Shown here piece by piece: positions 42,480-51,392 of a DNA stretch of 64,000 nt; the stretch's first letter is position 1, and every line of letters starts with the position of its first letter. A program made the position numbers and the translations under genes. The stretch lies in IMG/VR virus record IMGVR_UViG_3300018080_000009, positions 1 to 64,000 of that record, one strand, 5' to 3'. Origin of the DNA: a virus. A model generated the notes under the pieces. The model was not told the DNA's origin and did not search any database. It saw nothing but the letters and a program-made list of their open reading frames with translations.

Positions 42480-43418
42480 GTGTCAGATCTAGAGATGATC
42501 TTGTCGAATCCACAGCTCAATGACCGAGAAGTCAGGATATTGATGATCATATATTTGAGGCAAGAAGATGGAGAGTTTGTCACCAGATCTCAGATTTCAG
42601 AGAAAACAGGGATCAGCATTTCAACTGTTCAGAGATGTATCAAGTCACTTCGTGAGAGAGATTTGATTCATGTAACTAGGTGTAGCTCACAGAATTGGTT
42701 CCACGATCTAGGCCCAGTACTGGAGAGAATACGTTCTGTGCCCATTCAACATGGTGACCGGGCAGAACCGATGGAAAAATCTTGTCTGACCATTCAACAT
42801 GGTGACCATTCACAGCCTATTAGAGATATATCTATTATTAAGAACATTGAGAGTGGAGAAATAAACTATAGAGATAACGTATGTTTCTCCGAAGGAGAAA
42901 CCCCCATGCGCGTGAAGAATAAGAATAAAAATCTAAGAAAAATCATTTCGGATGAAGAGACTTCTTTCCAGAAAAAGAAAGAAGAGAAGCAGAAAAAGAG
43001 GATTGTTGAAGGTGGGGGTAAAGAACGTACAGTAGCCAAGAGTAACCAGAAGATCAGCTTTGAATCCAAAGAACCTTCGGAATACAATGGCAACGATTTG
43101 TATTATCTTATCCAGAAATTATGGAGGAGAAACAGATGGAGGGGGAATCCTACGCCATTCACCAGGAAAGATAGAAAACAAGCCAAAGGATTAATAGAGG
43201 AGCAGAGCCCAGAAATAGTTGTGGAGTATTTTCAGTATGTGTTCAATAATTGGAATGACATCAGCCGGAGGTACAGATTTAAGGGCATGCCCAGTTTAGG
43301 ACTGCTATATGGATTCAGACGACAGCTTCTTCCAGAGGCTTTGAATCAAACTGAAGTAGCAGTAGGTTGGGGAGCAGAATACACAGGTTCCCAGGAAGAT
43401 CCTGACGCTTGGGAATAG
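42480..43418 (+). CDS. Replication initiator-like protein with winged helix
   Basis: 312 codons with GTG start (CGGAGGATATC upstream). Residues 15-70 form a winged helix (TRSQISEKTGISISTVQRCI). A linker around 88-115 has two copies of the pentapeptide IQHGD (18 residues apart). The C-terminal 120 residues (NDLYYLIQKLWRRNRWRGNP ... FQYVFNNWNDISRRYRFKGM) resemble phage replisome organisers. It would bind the origin and recruit the loader at 44322. The basic middle is probably disordered. Confidence 0.65.
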   Translation: MSDLEMILSNPQLNDREVRILMIIYLRQEDGEFVTRSQISEKTGISISTVQRCIKSLRERDLIHVTRCSSQNWFHDLGPVLERIRSVPIQHGDRAEPMEKSCLTIQHGDHSQPIRDISIIKNIESGEINYRDNVCFSEGETPMRVKNKNKNLRKIISDEETSFQKKKEEKQKKRIVEGGGKERTVAKSNQKISFESKEPSEYNGNDLYYLIQKLWRRNRWRGNPTPFTRKDRKQAKGLIEEQSPEIVVEYFQYVFNNWNDISRRYRFKGMPSLGLLYGFRRQLLPEALNQTEVAVGWGAEYTGSQEDPDAWE

Positions 43419-43431
43419 AAAGGCAAGAGAA

Positions 43432-43869
43432 ATGGGATTGAGTAAAGCTACGCTAGAAAGATGCAAGCATCTGACTATTGTTACAAACGAGGATGGAAGC
43501 TTTCAGATCACCGTTACAGATCCGAGATTTGATCACAGGGTTATGGATACTTATCGTGCACGTACACCGGTAGACTGTGAGAGAGTAAAACGTGCATGGA
43601 CAGTTAAGTTCAATATTCCGAAGGAACTTGTTTTTGACAAGACCAAGGAAGATCCCTCAGAATACGAGAACATGAAAGATACATCTCCAGGAATTAAGAG
43701 ACCAAGCCAAGTTCCAGATGAGAATTCAGATGATACATTGAATATTAAGTTACCGAAATCTGGTGAAGGGGGGATGTCAACGCCCACAAATGTTGATTAT
43801 GAGAAAGGTACGGTTGAAGAAGTAGTTGAGGTTGAAGATGAAGCCGATATTCGGAGTGAGACTGAATAA
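43432..43869 (+). CDS. Hypothetical acidic protein of the replication block
   Basis: 145 codons. Residues 8-60 may fold (beta and helix: NEDGSFQITVTDPRFDHRVM); the rest is acidic and Pro/Ser-rich, ending EVEDEADIRSETE, so disordered. Such acidic tails are often binding regions for replication proteins. Family not recognised. Confidence 0.55.
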   Translation: MGLSKATLERCKHLTIVTNEDGSFQITVTDPRFDHRVMDTYRARTPVDCERVKRAWTVKFNIPKELVFDKTKEDPSEYENMKDTSPGIKRPSQVPDENSDDTLNIKLPKSGEGGMSTPTNVDYEKGTVEEVVEVEDEADIRSETE

Positions 43870-43944
43870 GTTTGGTCTAAGTTGGAAGGAATATTTGGTT
43901 CTAGGTGGAGTAGTCATAATACTAGTCCTTTTATGGAGGAAAGA

Positions 43945-44319
43945 ATGGCAGAAGTCCATTGGTCAATCAAAGAATTAGATGATCAACTTTATACCTATAA
44001 GGCCAATGTTGTTCGTGTTGTAGATGGAGATACTTTAGTACTCGACATAGATTTAGGCCGACATATTTGGGACCATGGTGTGAGGTTGAGAGTATTGAAT
44101 ATCAATACTCCAGAACCTCGTGGTGATACTAAGGCTGAGGGTTTAGCTGCTAGTGAGCGTACAAGACAATTGGTGGAGTCTTCGAATAACAAGGTATATG
44201 TGAAGACTCGTAAGGACGACAGCTTTGGTAGAGGATTGGGAGAGGTCATTCTCAGCAATGGAATGAGTCTAGGTGAGGTTCTTTTAGAAGAGGGATTTGC
44301 AGTCCCGTATATGAAGTAA
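43945..44319 (+). CDS. Thermonuclease-like (SNase) nuclease
   Basis: 124 codons from ATG at 43945 with GGAGGAAAG directly upstream; a longer TTG-start frame from 43882 is less likely. ANVVRVVDGDTLVLDIDLG and LRVLNINTPEPRG are the first conserved SNase strands and catalytic region, and VKTRKDDSFGRGLGEVILSN holds the second conserved Arg. No signal peptide, so it acts in the cytoplasm on DNA or RNA, perhaps host DNA recycling. Confidence 0.82.
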   Translation: MAEVHWSIKELDDQLYTYKANVVRVVDGDTLVLDIDLGRHIWDHGVRLRVLNINTPEPRGDTKAEGLAASERTRQLVESSNNKVYVKTRKDDSFGRGLGEVILSNGMSLGEVLLEEGFAVPYMK

Positions 44320-44321
44320 AC

Positions 44322-44909
44322 ATGCCAATAGAACTAAGTAAGAAGCATCTTTTGTACATGAATATCGGAGAGAACTTCTGGGGAGCTTCTCTTGAGAAGT
44401 TTAATCATGCCCAGAATGATGCAGTAAAAGTTTATTTGTCTGATATTGAGCAGAATATTTCCAAAGGTAAGGGATTGTTTATCTGGGGGAATAATAGCGT
44501 TGGGAAGAGTTTTGTTTCTGCAGCAGTGTGCAAACATGTTTGGAAAGAGTTTCGAGTAGCTTCATATTGTGTTTTGTCCACAGAATTGGCGGAAGCATGG
44601 CTTCCGAATTCATTCTTTCCAGCACACGAAGATTCAGATGAGCTGATGGTTGATAGAATAGAAGACATTAGGTTTTTGGTTATTGATGACATTGGCAAGG
44701 AACACAGGGCAGGAACCGGATATTTTGAGACGAAGCTTGGAGCTTTGTTGAGATATAGAGCTCGGCATAAGAGGGTAACGTTTCTTACAGCCAATATGGG
44801 TCCAATAGATTTTGGCAAGATTTATGGAGCTTCAGCAGCGCAATTGGCAATGGAATGTATGAGGCCACGTGAATTAAAAGGACCTAACATGAGAAAAGGC
44901 AGAATCTAG
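44322..44909 (+). CDS. DnaC-like AAA+ helicase loader
   Basis: 195 codons, 2 bases after the nuclease. Walker A is GNNSVGKS (residues 56-63), Walker B is FLVIDDIGKE (about 117-126). Length and N-terminal region match DnaC/IstB-like loaders. It would place the DnaB helicase encoded at 47591 on the origin. The neighbouring initiator-like gene fits. Confidence 0.85.
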   Translation: MPIELSKKHLLYMNIGENFWGASLEKFNHAQNDAVKVYLSDIEQNISKGKGLFIWGNNSVGKSFVSAAVCKHVWKEFRVASYCVLSTELAEAWLPNSFFPAHEDSDELMVDRIEDIRFLVIDDIGKEHRAGTGYFETKLGALLRYRARHKRVTFLTANMGPIDFGKIYGASAAQLAMECMRPRELKGPNMRKGRI

Positions 44910-44920
44910 AAGGAGATGAC

Positions 44921-45796
44921 ATGGAAGAATTTGCTACATTGAAATTGACACGACCCTATATGCACGGATCAGCAGTAAAACGACTTCAAGAATTCGGGGA
45001 TCAACTTGGATTTGATTATGGAGATAATGACGGAATTTTCGGTTCAGATACCAAGGATTCTGTTGTTGCCATGCAGGAGAATTTTGGTCTAGAGGCAGAT
45101 GGGGTATGTGGACCGAAAACGTGGAAGGCAATACTGAATGCTTTAGACAGCAATTACACTGGTTTTGATGAGAATGATTCAAATGCTCTGATAGTAGATA
45201 TTCGTGGTATGCATCCGCATCCGAAGTTGTACAAGTGTTCCAGGGAATGGAGTGATATTGAGGGGGTTGTCATTCATCAGACTGGATGCAAAATGCCTCT
45301 GAACCCAGAGAAATGGGGCCGACTCAATGCTCATATAGGAGTAACCAGGGAAGGGCGTGTTGTTTTAGTAAATGATTTTAAGGATTGGATTTGGCATGCT
45401 CAAGGTTTAAGTAAGAGGAGTATTGGTATTGAGATAGCAGGAAATTTCCCAGGTATTGAGGGAAATATGAAAACACTGTGGAAGGGCGGTGGAGGTCCCC
45501 ATGCTTTGACAGCAGGTCAGATGGAAGGTCTTGAAACAGTCCTTCATTTGATTAAGGCTGAGTTCATGCTGGCAAGGGTTCCCTGGAAATATGTCAATGT
45601 TCATAGGCAGAGTGCACCGTCTAGGGTAGCTGATCCAGGCAGTGAGATTTACAAGAAGATTGTCATTCCTTGGATGGAATTTTTAGGTGCTACAGACGGA
45701 GGTCCTGATTTCTTTACAGGCAAAAAGAAGAAAGGAAATCCGGTTCCGAAGGAATGGAACCCTAATTACAAATATGGATACTTTCAGAGATTATAG
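44921..45796 (+). CDS. Endolysin: peptidoglycan-binding plus amidase_2
   Basis: 291 codons, AGAAGGAGATGAC before ATG. Residues 8-72 are a PG_binding_1 domain (SAVKRLQEFGDQL ... ADGVCGPKTWKAIL). Residues 112-270 form an N-acetylmuramoyl-L-alanine amidase (VVIHQTG with His119, WHAQG with His159, VNVHRQSAPSRVADPGSEIY with His228 and Asp238 as zinc ligand candidates). No signal peptide, so it needs a holin; the holin-like gene lies at 40292. Cuts host cell wall at lysis. Confidence 0.9.
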   Translation: MEEFATLKLTRPYMHGSAVKRLQEFGDQLGFDYGDNDGIFGSDTKDSVVAMQENFGLEADGVCGPKTWKAILNALDSNYTGFDENDSNALIVDIRGMHPHPKLYKCSREWSDIEGVVIHQTGCKMPLNPEKWGRLNAHIGVTREGRVVLVNDFKDWIWHAQGLSKRSIGIEIAGNFPGIEGNMKTLWKGGGGPHALTAGQMEGLETVLHLIKAEFMLARVPWKYVNVHRQSAPSRVADPGSEIYKKIVIPWMEFLGATDGGPDFFTGKKKKGNPVPKEWNPNYKYGYFQRL

Positions 45797-45803
45797 GTGA
45801 AAC

Positions 45804-46370
45804 ATGTCCAATTTATTACAGCTAAATAGTGAACATTTTGATAACGAGATTCAGATGGATCTTGTTGAGATAGGTTGTGCCCATAAGATTGGTGCATTTT
45901 CTATGGAGAGGATGAGGTATGAGAAGACCAAGTCTGCTATAGGAGATGAGATTATTTATCGATTAGTTACTCAGATGGTTGCAGAAGCTTTGACTCCTAA
46001 GACTGAGACAAATACCTTGGTTGAGTTTGATAAGACTGTAGAGGTAGACCTCCATATGGAAACTGTTGTACCCTTGTCTTGGTGGCAGCATTTTAAGAGG
46101 GATTGTTTTCCCCAATGGATGCTGAAAATTTGGCCAGTGAAATGGGAAGTGAAGAATTCTGTTGAAAGGAAGAAGTTCATATTCAAAGGCAGAAAGAAAG
46201 TAGATGTGAAAGTGTTAGCAACGTATCCCAAGTTCAATCAAGTAGTTCCGGATTTAGGTCATTCTGTAATAAAGGCACATGTTTTAGGCTGTAGTGATGT
46301 TCCGATGAATGGAACGTGTGATGTCGAGGTCACAGAAATAAAAGAAGGAGAGACAAATGGCAAAGAGTGA
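45804..46370 (+). CDS. Hypothetical protein
   Basis: 188 codons. The middle has a basic aromatic stretch (WWQHFKRDCFPQWMLKIWPV) that could be peripheral to a membrane but is too charged for a full membrane segment. Beta-like C-terminus (GTCDVEVTEIKEGE). Ends overlapping the next gene by 14 bases. Family not recognised. Confidence 0.55.
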   Translation: MSNLLQLNSEHFDNEIQMDLVEIGCAHKIGAFSMERMRYEKTKSAIGDEIIYRLVTQMVAEALTPKTETNTLVEFDKTVEVDLHMETVVPLSWWQHFKRDCFPQWMLKIWPVKWEVKNSVERKKFIFKGRKKVDVKVLATYPKFNQVVPDLGHSVIKAHVLGCSDVPMNGTCDVEVTEIKEGETNGKE

Positions 46371-46671
46371 GAAGAAAGCACCAGTAACGGTTAATAGAAA
46401 TGTATCCCTGACTTACGTCGAGGGTAAGGGATACGACATCGACATGGGGAGCATGAGTACTATGGACTTTATTAAGTTCATAGGTACCGCTTCTGCCTCG
46501 ATAGTTAAGATCAAGGATCTAGCCGAAGCCGAGAGAGAGTTAGTGCTTTCTTTCCAGAAGGCCAGGGCAAATGCTCTAGAGGAAAAAGAGAAGGATTCTG
46601 CTTCCCGCTCTGCAAAACCGAAGGCAAAGGTTACAGAGAATTCTGGCAAGGATACTCCGAAGAATGACTAG
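46357..46671 (+). CDS. Hypothetical helical protein
   Basis: 104 codons, AAGGAGAGACAA before ATG. Short helical core (MDFIKFIGTASASIVKIKDL) and a Lys/Glu/Ala-rich disordered tail. 8-base overlap with the next membrane protein gene. Function unknown. Confidence 0.55.
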   Translation: MAKSEKKAPVTVNRNVSLTYVEGKGYDIDMGSMSTMDFIKFIGTASASIVKIKDLAEAERELVLSFQKARANALEEKEKDSASRSAKPKAKVTENSGKDTPKND

Positions 46672-47245
46672 ACCTAAACGCTACCTATTGACCTACTTGT
46701 GGACGATTCCTTGTGATGTCATCGTGTGGCTTATGCTTCTGATCATGTGGGGTTTATGGGGAACGAGGTTGCACTGGCTTGAAGGTGTTTGGTTTGAATT
46801 TAAAAGCAATTCATGGCCTACCAGAACATGGTACAGAAAACGTGACAAGAATAGCCACTTTCAGACCAATCCGGTAGAGGATCAGCCCCTATTAGGTCGA
46901 TGGAAAACTTGGGGAGGTACGACACTAGGCCACGGAGGATTTTTAGGCCCTGGCAGAGCTGGAGGTGAAGGCATAGATACCAAGATAGAGGGTCATGAAC
47001 ATACTCATACAGAACAGTATGAGGTGGCTATGCTTGTGAACTTTCTTACCCAGCTCATATTGGTTTCTGCACTTCTGATTACAAAGCAAGATCCGGTTTG
47101 GATAGTACATCTTGTTTTGTGGATCTCTGGTGGGATATTTTCCTATGTGTGCAGCATGTTCCAAGCAGTGCTTCGTGGAGAGGATGCGTATCGGGGTAAT
47201 ATCAATGAGGAGTCGGCATATGCTCAATGGAGAGATAACCAATGA
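46664..47245 (+). CDS. Membrane protein with HExxH metallopeptidase-like motif
   Basis: 193 codons. Three hydrophobic segments at about 11-30, 122-140 and 146-165. Between the first and second, residues 111-115 are HEHTH in the context EGHEHTHTEQYE, a HExxH pattern like that of zinc gluzincins. Possible third ligand is Glu in RGEDAYRGNINEESAY near the end. It might be a membrane-bound protease or only a metal site. I know of no named family with certainty. Sits just before the replication genes. Confidence 0.55.
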   Translation: MTRPKRYLLTYLWTIPCDVIVWLMLLIMWGLWGTRLHWLEGVWFEFKSNSWPTRTWYRKRDKNSHFQTNPVEDQPLLGRWKTWGGTTLGHGGFLGPGRAGGEGIDTKIEGHEHTHTEQYEVAMLVNFLTQLILVSALLITKQDPVWIVHLVLWISGGIFSYVCSMFQAVLRGEDAYRGNINEESAYAQWRDNQ

Positions 47246-47591
47246 GCCAGCCCCGATATTCTTAGTTGATTACAGACTTCTGCTTGAGACGAAGACTCGG
47301 TTCTTTTTTTCGAGAAAGCTCACTTTGCATCCAGAAACTCCTGCTTGGAGCAGAAGAAATTGGGAACACAATATTGTAATTTTTTCTGTAGGGTCTAAGG
47401 ACAAAGATGTTGTCGAAAGATTATTGAGTCCATACTTCAGAGAATTCATGCATTTTAGGTCGAGCACAGAATTTTTTGTTTGGGTTCAGCTATCTAAGTA
47501 TATCCGTAGAGTCATCACTGATGATCCAGCTTTATTGGGCTTGGATAATGTTTACAAGAGTTTTGGTGGTTGGAGGGAGAGAATAATCTAA
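47220..47591 (+). CDS. Hypothetical protein
   Basis: 123 codons from ATG at 47220 with GAGGAG upstream at 47206-47211; a longer frame from 47112 would overlap the gene before by 134 bases. Basic and aromatic with a core LLETKTRFFFSRKLTLHPET and HNIVIFSVGSKDKDVVERLL. Family not recognised. TAATG overlap to DnaB. Confidence 0.55.
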   Translation: MLNGEITNEPAPIFLVDYRLLLETKTRFFFSRKLTLHPETPAWSRRNWEHNIVIFSVGSKDKDVVERLLSPYFREFMHFRSSTEFFVWVQLSKYIRRVITDDPALLGLDNVYKSFGGWRERII

Positions 47592-48838
47592 TGGACTTGG
47601 AACGAGCACTGATCTCTAAAGTTCTTTTTGATAAATGTTATTCAGATGCAGTTGACGAACATATTGTAGAGGAATTGTTCGTAGAACATAGGGAAGTATG
47701 GAAATGGGTAGTTGAAGAATACAAGAAACATGGAGATGAACCTCCGGTAGACTTCCTAGAAGAAAGATGGCCCCAATTTGAATTTGGTATGTCAGAAGGT
47801 TCAGTTCCTTTTCTAGTGGAGGAATTGAAGAAGAGACGTGTTAAAAGTCTTATTATTGACAGTATTCGTAAGCAAGGTGATTTGATAAAGGCTAAAGACC
47901 CGATGGCTGCCCTTGATGAAGTCAGGACTTTGCTTATCAAAGCCGATATGGAGACCAGACCATCGAGAGATGTAAATTTGACTGAGAATCCCCTTGATAG
48001 AAGGAAGAAGTATGATGAGATAGTCAATGCTGGTGGTGTTACGGGAATGCCTTCACCGTGGCCGCCTTTAGACGAAGAGACGCAAGGATTTCACCCGGAA
48101 GACTTGATTATGTTTGCTGGTAGAGCTGGAGTTGGTAAGACATTTACAGAAATGGTTCTTGCCAGGTATCATTGGTCTTTAGGATATGTACCTCTTGTGT
48201 TTTCTCGTGAGATGGCAGTTTGGCAAATTATTCGTAGAATTGATGCGATAAATGCAGAACTGCCTTACAAGAGATTTAGAGGAGGCCAGCTATCTTCAGA
48301 TGAGCTTGAGAGATGGATGCAGGCCCTGAAAGATATGGAAGGAGGTACTCCATTCTGGGTCAGTGGAGATGATGATGTTTTAGGGGTATCGGGAATTGAG
48401 GCCAAGATAAAGAAATACCGTCCACATGGTGTGTACATTGATGGAGCTTACTTAATTGGTGACGAACGAGGAGCCAAGGCGGTTTGGGAGAAGTTTCTAA
48501 ATGTCTGTTGGGATTTGAAGAAATTGGCCCGTCGAGTAAAGCTACCGATATTTGTTACTCATCAATTTAATTTATCGGGTTTAGGTGAGAAGGGAACGGC
48601 AGACACCATGAAATTTGGTGATGTCAAGATGTGGTTCGATTTAATGATAGGTCAGTACCAAGATGAGAGCATGAAATTGAATAAGGAAATGCTCTTCAAG
48701 ATTATAAAACAGAGAGAGGGTGACGAGGTTCAGTGGGTATCTGAATGGGACTTAGACAGGATGTGTTTTGGCCATAAGAAATCAGGGCATGATGACATCC
48801 CAGATGAAGCAGAAGAAGATCCGGCAGTAAGATATTAG
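47591..48838 (+). CDS. dnaB: Replicative DNA helicase, DnaB-like
   Basis: 415 codons from ATG at 47591 (TAATG with the gene before); a more upstream frame start at 47570 overlaps more. N-terminal helical domain, then RecA-like domain with Walker A GRAGVGKT (177-184), the H2-like part SLGYVPLVFSREM, Walker B-like PHGVYIDGAYL and the sensor THQFNLSG. It unwinds the fork ahead of the polymerase and binds the primase. The place near loader and primase supports it. Confidence 0.9.
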   Translation: MDLERALISKVLFDKCYSDAVDEHIVEELFVEHREVWKWVVEEYKKHGDEPPVDFLEERWPQFEFGMSEGSVPFLVEELKKRRVKSLIIDSIRKQGDLIKAKDPMAALDEVRTLLIKADMETRPSRDVNLTENPLDRRKKYDEIVNAGGVTGMPSPWPPLDEETQGFHPEDLIMFAGRAGVGKTFTEMVLARYHWSLGYVPLVFSREMAVWQIIRRIDAINAELPYKRFRGGQLSSDELERWMQALKDMEGGTPFWVSGDDDVLGVSGIEAKIKKYRPHGVYIDGAYLIGDERGAKAVWEKFLNVCWDLKKLARRVKLPIFVTHQFNLSGLGEKGTADTMKFGDVKMWFDLMIGQYQDESMKLNKEMLFKIIKQREGDEVQWVSEWDLDRMCFGHKKSGHDDIPDEAEEDPAVRY

Positions 48839-48846
48839 GAGGAGCT

Positions 48847-49116
48847 ATGGGACGTGTGATAGATAAACGGTTAGAGTATTTGTCGAGAATAGGTCCGGCC
48901 GAGGTAAAGAGATCTCAAATTCTAGAGATAGGCATGTATGATCCTGTTGTAGACGAGGCTTTAAGTGTGTGGAGAAGAGGAAGTGCAACATGGGATCAAG
49001 TCATGTCTTGGTTAGTTTTGGTGATTACTAGGGAAAATACTGTTTTGTCAGACAGGTTGTTGAGGGCATTGAAGATGGTTAATGAAGATCAGTATAAAGA
49101 AATCATGGGTGAGTGA
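48847..49116 (+). CDS. Hypothetical small protein of the replication block
   Basis: 89 codons, TAGGAGG before ATG. Helical, with WRRGSATWDQVMSWLVLVIT mid-protein. No known motif. 1-base overlap (TGATG) with the next gene. Could be a small replisome partner. Confidence 0.55.
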   Translation: MGRVIDKRLEYLSRIGPAEVKRSQILEIGMYDPVVDEALSVWRRGSATWDQVMSWLVLVITRENTVLSDRLLRALKMVNEDQYKEIMGE

Positions 49117-49355
49117 TGGCTAAGTATGTAGAAGTAGAAGAAAAAGATCTGCAGATTCTCATAGAGTGTATCGAGTATGTGATAACTCGATATGAAAATG
49201 ATGATCCAGAGATGTGTGAATATCTCAAGGAACAGTTAAGTGAAGTCTTGCGGCATGTCGATAATGAGACTCGTGGAGGTAAAGTTGCTTCAGAGATCGA
49301 TGTGGTTCTAGGTGTTATTGGAGGACATGTAGATGGAGAAGGAGAACGTGATTGA
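49116..49355 (+). CDS. Hypothetical acidic small protein
   Basis: 79 codons from ATG 49116; a GTG 3 bases earlier is also in frame. Acidic helical sequence (EEKDLQILIECIEYVITRYE). Ends inside the primase gene with a 23-base overlap. Function unknown. Confidence 0.55.
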   Translation: MAKYVEVEEKDLQILIECIEYVITRYENDDPEMCEYLKEQLSEVLRHVDNETRGGKVASEIDVVLGVIGGHVDGEGERD

Positions 49356-50304
49356 GGTTCTCAGACGTTTAGGCGTGTCTAATATCCAAGTTCATTCGAA
49401 AAATATTCAGTGTTCATGTTTCTTGGCTAGGTGGAAGGCCGGACACGATTCCAATGCTTCTGGGAATAAGTCTTCAATGGGTATATCTATATCGGAAGGT
49501 GATGTGTCAGTAGTACATTGTTTTAGTTGTGGCTTTAGTGGGACTTTGCTCCATGCAATTACTATGTATGGAGCTTATTCTGGTGAAGACATTAAGGAAT
49601 TGGCCAAGTATGTAGTCTCTTTGGAAAAGGGAGACATTGATGCAGTACTTGATAAGATAGATCGATTAGAGGAGGAGAAGAAAATTCAGATAGAGGTATT
49701 AGATGAGTCATTTTTAGATGATTGGCCTCCGATGGCTCATAAGTACTTAGTGAATAGGGGTATTTCAGTAGAAACCCAAAAAGCATGGGGTTCTAGATGG
49801 GATACTAATCAGAAGAGAGTAGTCATTCCAGTAAGGCTGTATGATGGTGCTCTTATTGGGGCCGTAGGACGACAAGTAGTGAAAAGAGGGCCGAAATATT
49901 GGAATTATGGGAACTTCAAAAAGGCTCAAGTATTGTTTGGAGAGCATTTGGCTAGGAAAGGGGATCCCTTAGTCATAGTAGAAGGGCCTCTGGATGCCGT
50001 TACAGTGTGGCAAAGCTTGAGAGGAACTGAGTATAGCGTTGTAGGTTTGATGGGGTCTGAGGCTTCACGAGTGCAGGTTCAGCGTATAATGGACCTGACT
50101 GATGAGGCTCTGCTGTTTTTTGATAATGATCCAGCAGGGATTACGGGTACGAGGAAGCTGTCTAAGGTCTTGGAGAAGAGAATAGATGTACGATATGTAA
50201 GATATGGTCGGGATGAATATTCAGCAGATCCGGCCTCGCTGATTTTGTCAGGATGTAGTATTATAGACCGATTAAAACAGGCTTCTGTTGTGGTATGGAG
50301 GTGA
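49333..50304 (+). CDS. DNA primase with zinc ribbon and TOPRIM
   Basis: 323 codons; GGAGG 8 bases before the ATG. N-terminal zinc site: Cys27, Cys29 and CFSC (63-66). The TOPRIM domain shows VIVEGPLDAVTVWQSL and LLFFDNDPAGITGT, the acidic residues that bind metals. It lays RNA primers for the polymerase. Similar to T7 gp4-type primases without the helicase half, which here is the separate DnaB gene. Confidence 0.88.
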   Translation: MEKENVIEVLRRLGVSNIQVHSKNIQCSCFLARWKAGHDSNASGNKSSMGISISEGDVSVVHCFSCGFSGTLLHAITMYGAYSGEDIKELAKYVVSLEKGDIDAVLDKIDRLEEEKKIQIEVLDESFLDDWPPMAHKYLVNRGISVETQKAWGSRWDTNQKRVVIPVRLYDGALIGAVGRQVVKRGPKYWNYGNFKKAQVLFGEHLARKGDPLVIVEGPLDAVTVWQSLRGTEYSVVGLMGSEASRVQVQRIMDLTDEALLFFDNDPAGITGTRKLSKVLEKRIDVRYVRYGRDEYSADPASLILSGCSIIDRLKQASVVVWR

Positions 50305-50308
50305 AATT

Positions 50309-51292
50309 ATGAAAGTACCAACTGTCTTGATGATCTTGACTGTGCTGTTGCTTTGTCTAGCAGCATATACAGCCTGGGGTGAAGGTAGGAGGAAGACTAT
50401 GATTGATCTGGTCTTCGATGGAGCTCAGATTGAGTCAAGGGAAAAAGCCAAAGAGGAGGTAAAAGACGTAGACATCAGATCTATAGTGGATCTCGAAAAT
50501 TTATGGTCAAAAGATGATGGGGATACAGATCTTTGGATACGATTTGTTAGAGGGATTTTGAGATCCCGTCAGAAGGAGAGGATAAACGGAACAAAGTACA
50601 TTGATTGGGAAGCGTGTGGAGAGGACATTCCAGATGAAGAGCTATACGATAGAGCTACCACATGGGCATTGTCCATAGTGACTTCTTTAAAGGAAGTTGA
50701 GGAGCAGTTTGGAGTAAAGATTAATCCTTGGGGAGCATTTGCAACTACGGCCAATGAAGGTGGATTTAATGAATGTAGTTTGAACTATGCAGCCAGAAAA
50801 TGGGCTTCTCAGCATGTAGGCCGAGAATTAATTGAGGAAACGTGGAAGGGAAAAACGGTAAAAAGAAAGGTCAATAAGAAAGTAGTAGAGAGATTTCGAT
50901 TGACCTATGACCGAGATACAGTCTGGAAGATTATCAATCATGAGGATTATGCGGATGCTTATGTTTGGATAACGACTAAAGGCAATATCAGAAAAAAGGT
51001 CTATCTGAAGAATAAGTTTGATGGTGGTCCGTATCAAATGAGGTTTTCAGTTAAGACAGTTTCGAGAGAGCAATTTGATTACCTGCTGTCGATACATCCT
51101 GGAGTATATTTGGGTTTGAAGGAGATGGCCCGTAGAGCAGCAGAAGCTCAGAGATGGCATAGATTAGATGATCCTCATGCAAGACCGTGGGCTATGTGGC
51201 CAGGATATAAGTCACCAGCAATAAGTCATAGGTATGACAGAAAAATCAGAAGTGTAGCAAGATGGCTTGGTGCCAGAAAAAATGAGATCTAG
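50309..51292 (+). CDS. Secreted lytic transglycosylase-like protein
   Basis: 327 codons from ATG 50309, with GGAGGTGAAATT upstream. Residues 1-24 form an N-terminal membrane anchor or signal (VPTVLMILTVLLLCLAAYTAW). Residues 147-170 (NPWGAFATTANEGGFNECSL) carry a Glu in the position of the SLT catalytic Glu, and later GGPYQMRFSV looks like the GxxQ part. So it may cut glycan strands from outside the inner membrane. Odd site among replication genes; the family fit is partial. Confidence 0.6.
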   Translation: MKVPTVLMILTVLLLCLAAYTAWGEGRRKTMIDLVFDGAQIESREKAKEEVKDVDIRSIVDLENLWSKDDGDTDLWIRFVRGILRSRQKERINGTKYIDWEACGEDIPDEELYDRATTWALSIVTSLKEVEEQFGVKINPWGAFATTANEGGFNECSLNYAARKWASQHVGRELIEETWKGKTVKRKVNKKVVERFRLTYDRDTVWKIINHEDYADAYVWITTKGNIRKKVYLKNKFDGGPYQMRFSVKTVSREQFDYLLSIHPGVYLGLKEMARRAAEAQRWHRLDDPHARPWAMWPGYKSPAISHRYDRKIRSVARWLGARKNEI

Positions 51293-51303
51293 AATAACCT
51301 TGC

Positions 51304-51352
51304 TTGACAAAACTCTTTAGATCTATTACCTTTGATGTATCCCTAGTATACT
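51304..51352 (+). promoter_or_regulatory. Promoter region with shared TTGACAAAAC motif
   Basis: TTGACA at 51304-51309 is a perfect -35 box in the ten-base motif TTGACAAAAC also found at 40674 and 60556. No good -10 box lies at the usual 16-18 bases; TATTAC is 14 bases away. A TATACT at 51347-51352 lies in an imperfect inverted repeat CCCTA...TAGGG. It serves the single-strand binding protein and polymerase. Confidence 0.5.
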
Positions 51353-51392
51353 ATTGTAGGGACAAGAAGCGGAATACCCGCAGGAGGAAACA

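Noticed and set aside
42340-42492. 50-codon ORF before the replication initiator
   Set aside because: It runs through the terminator stems and has only a weak ribosome site.
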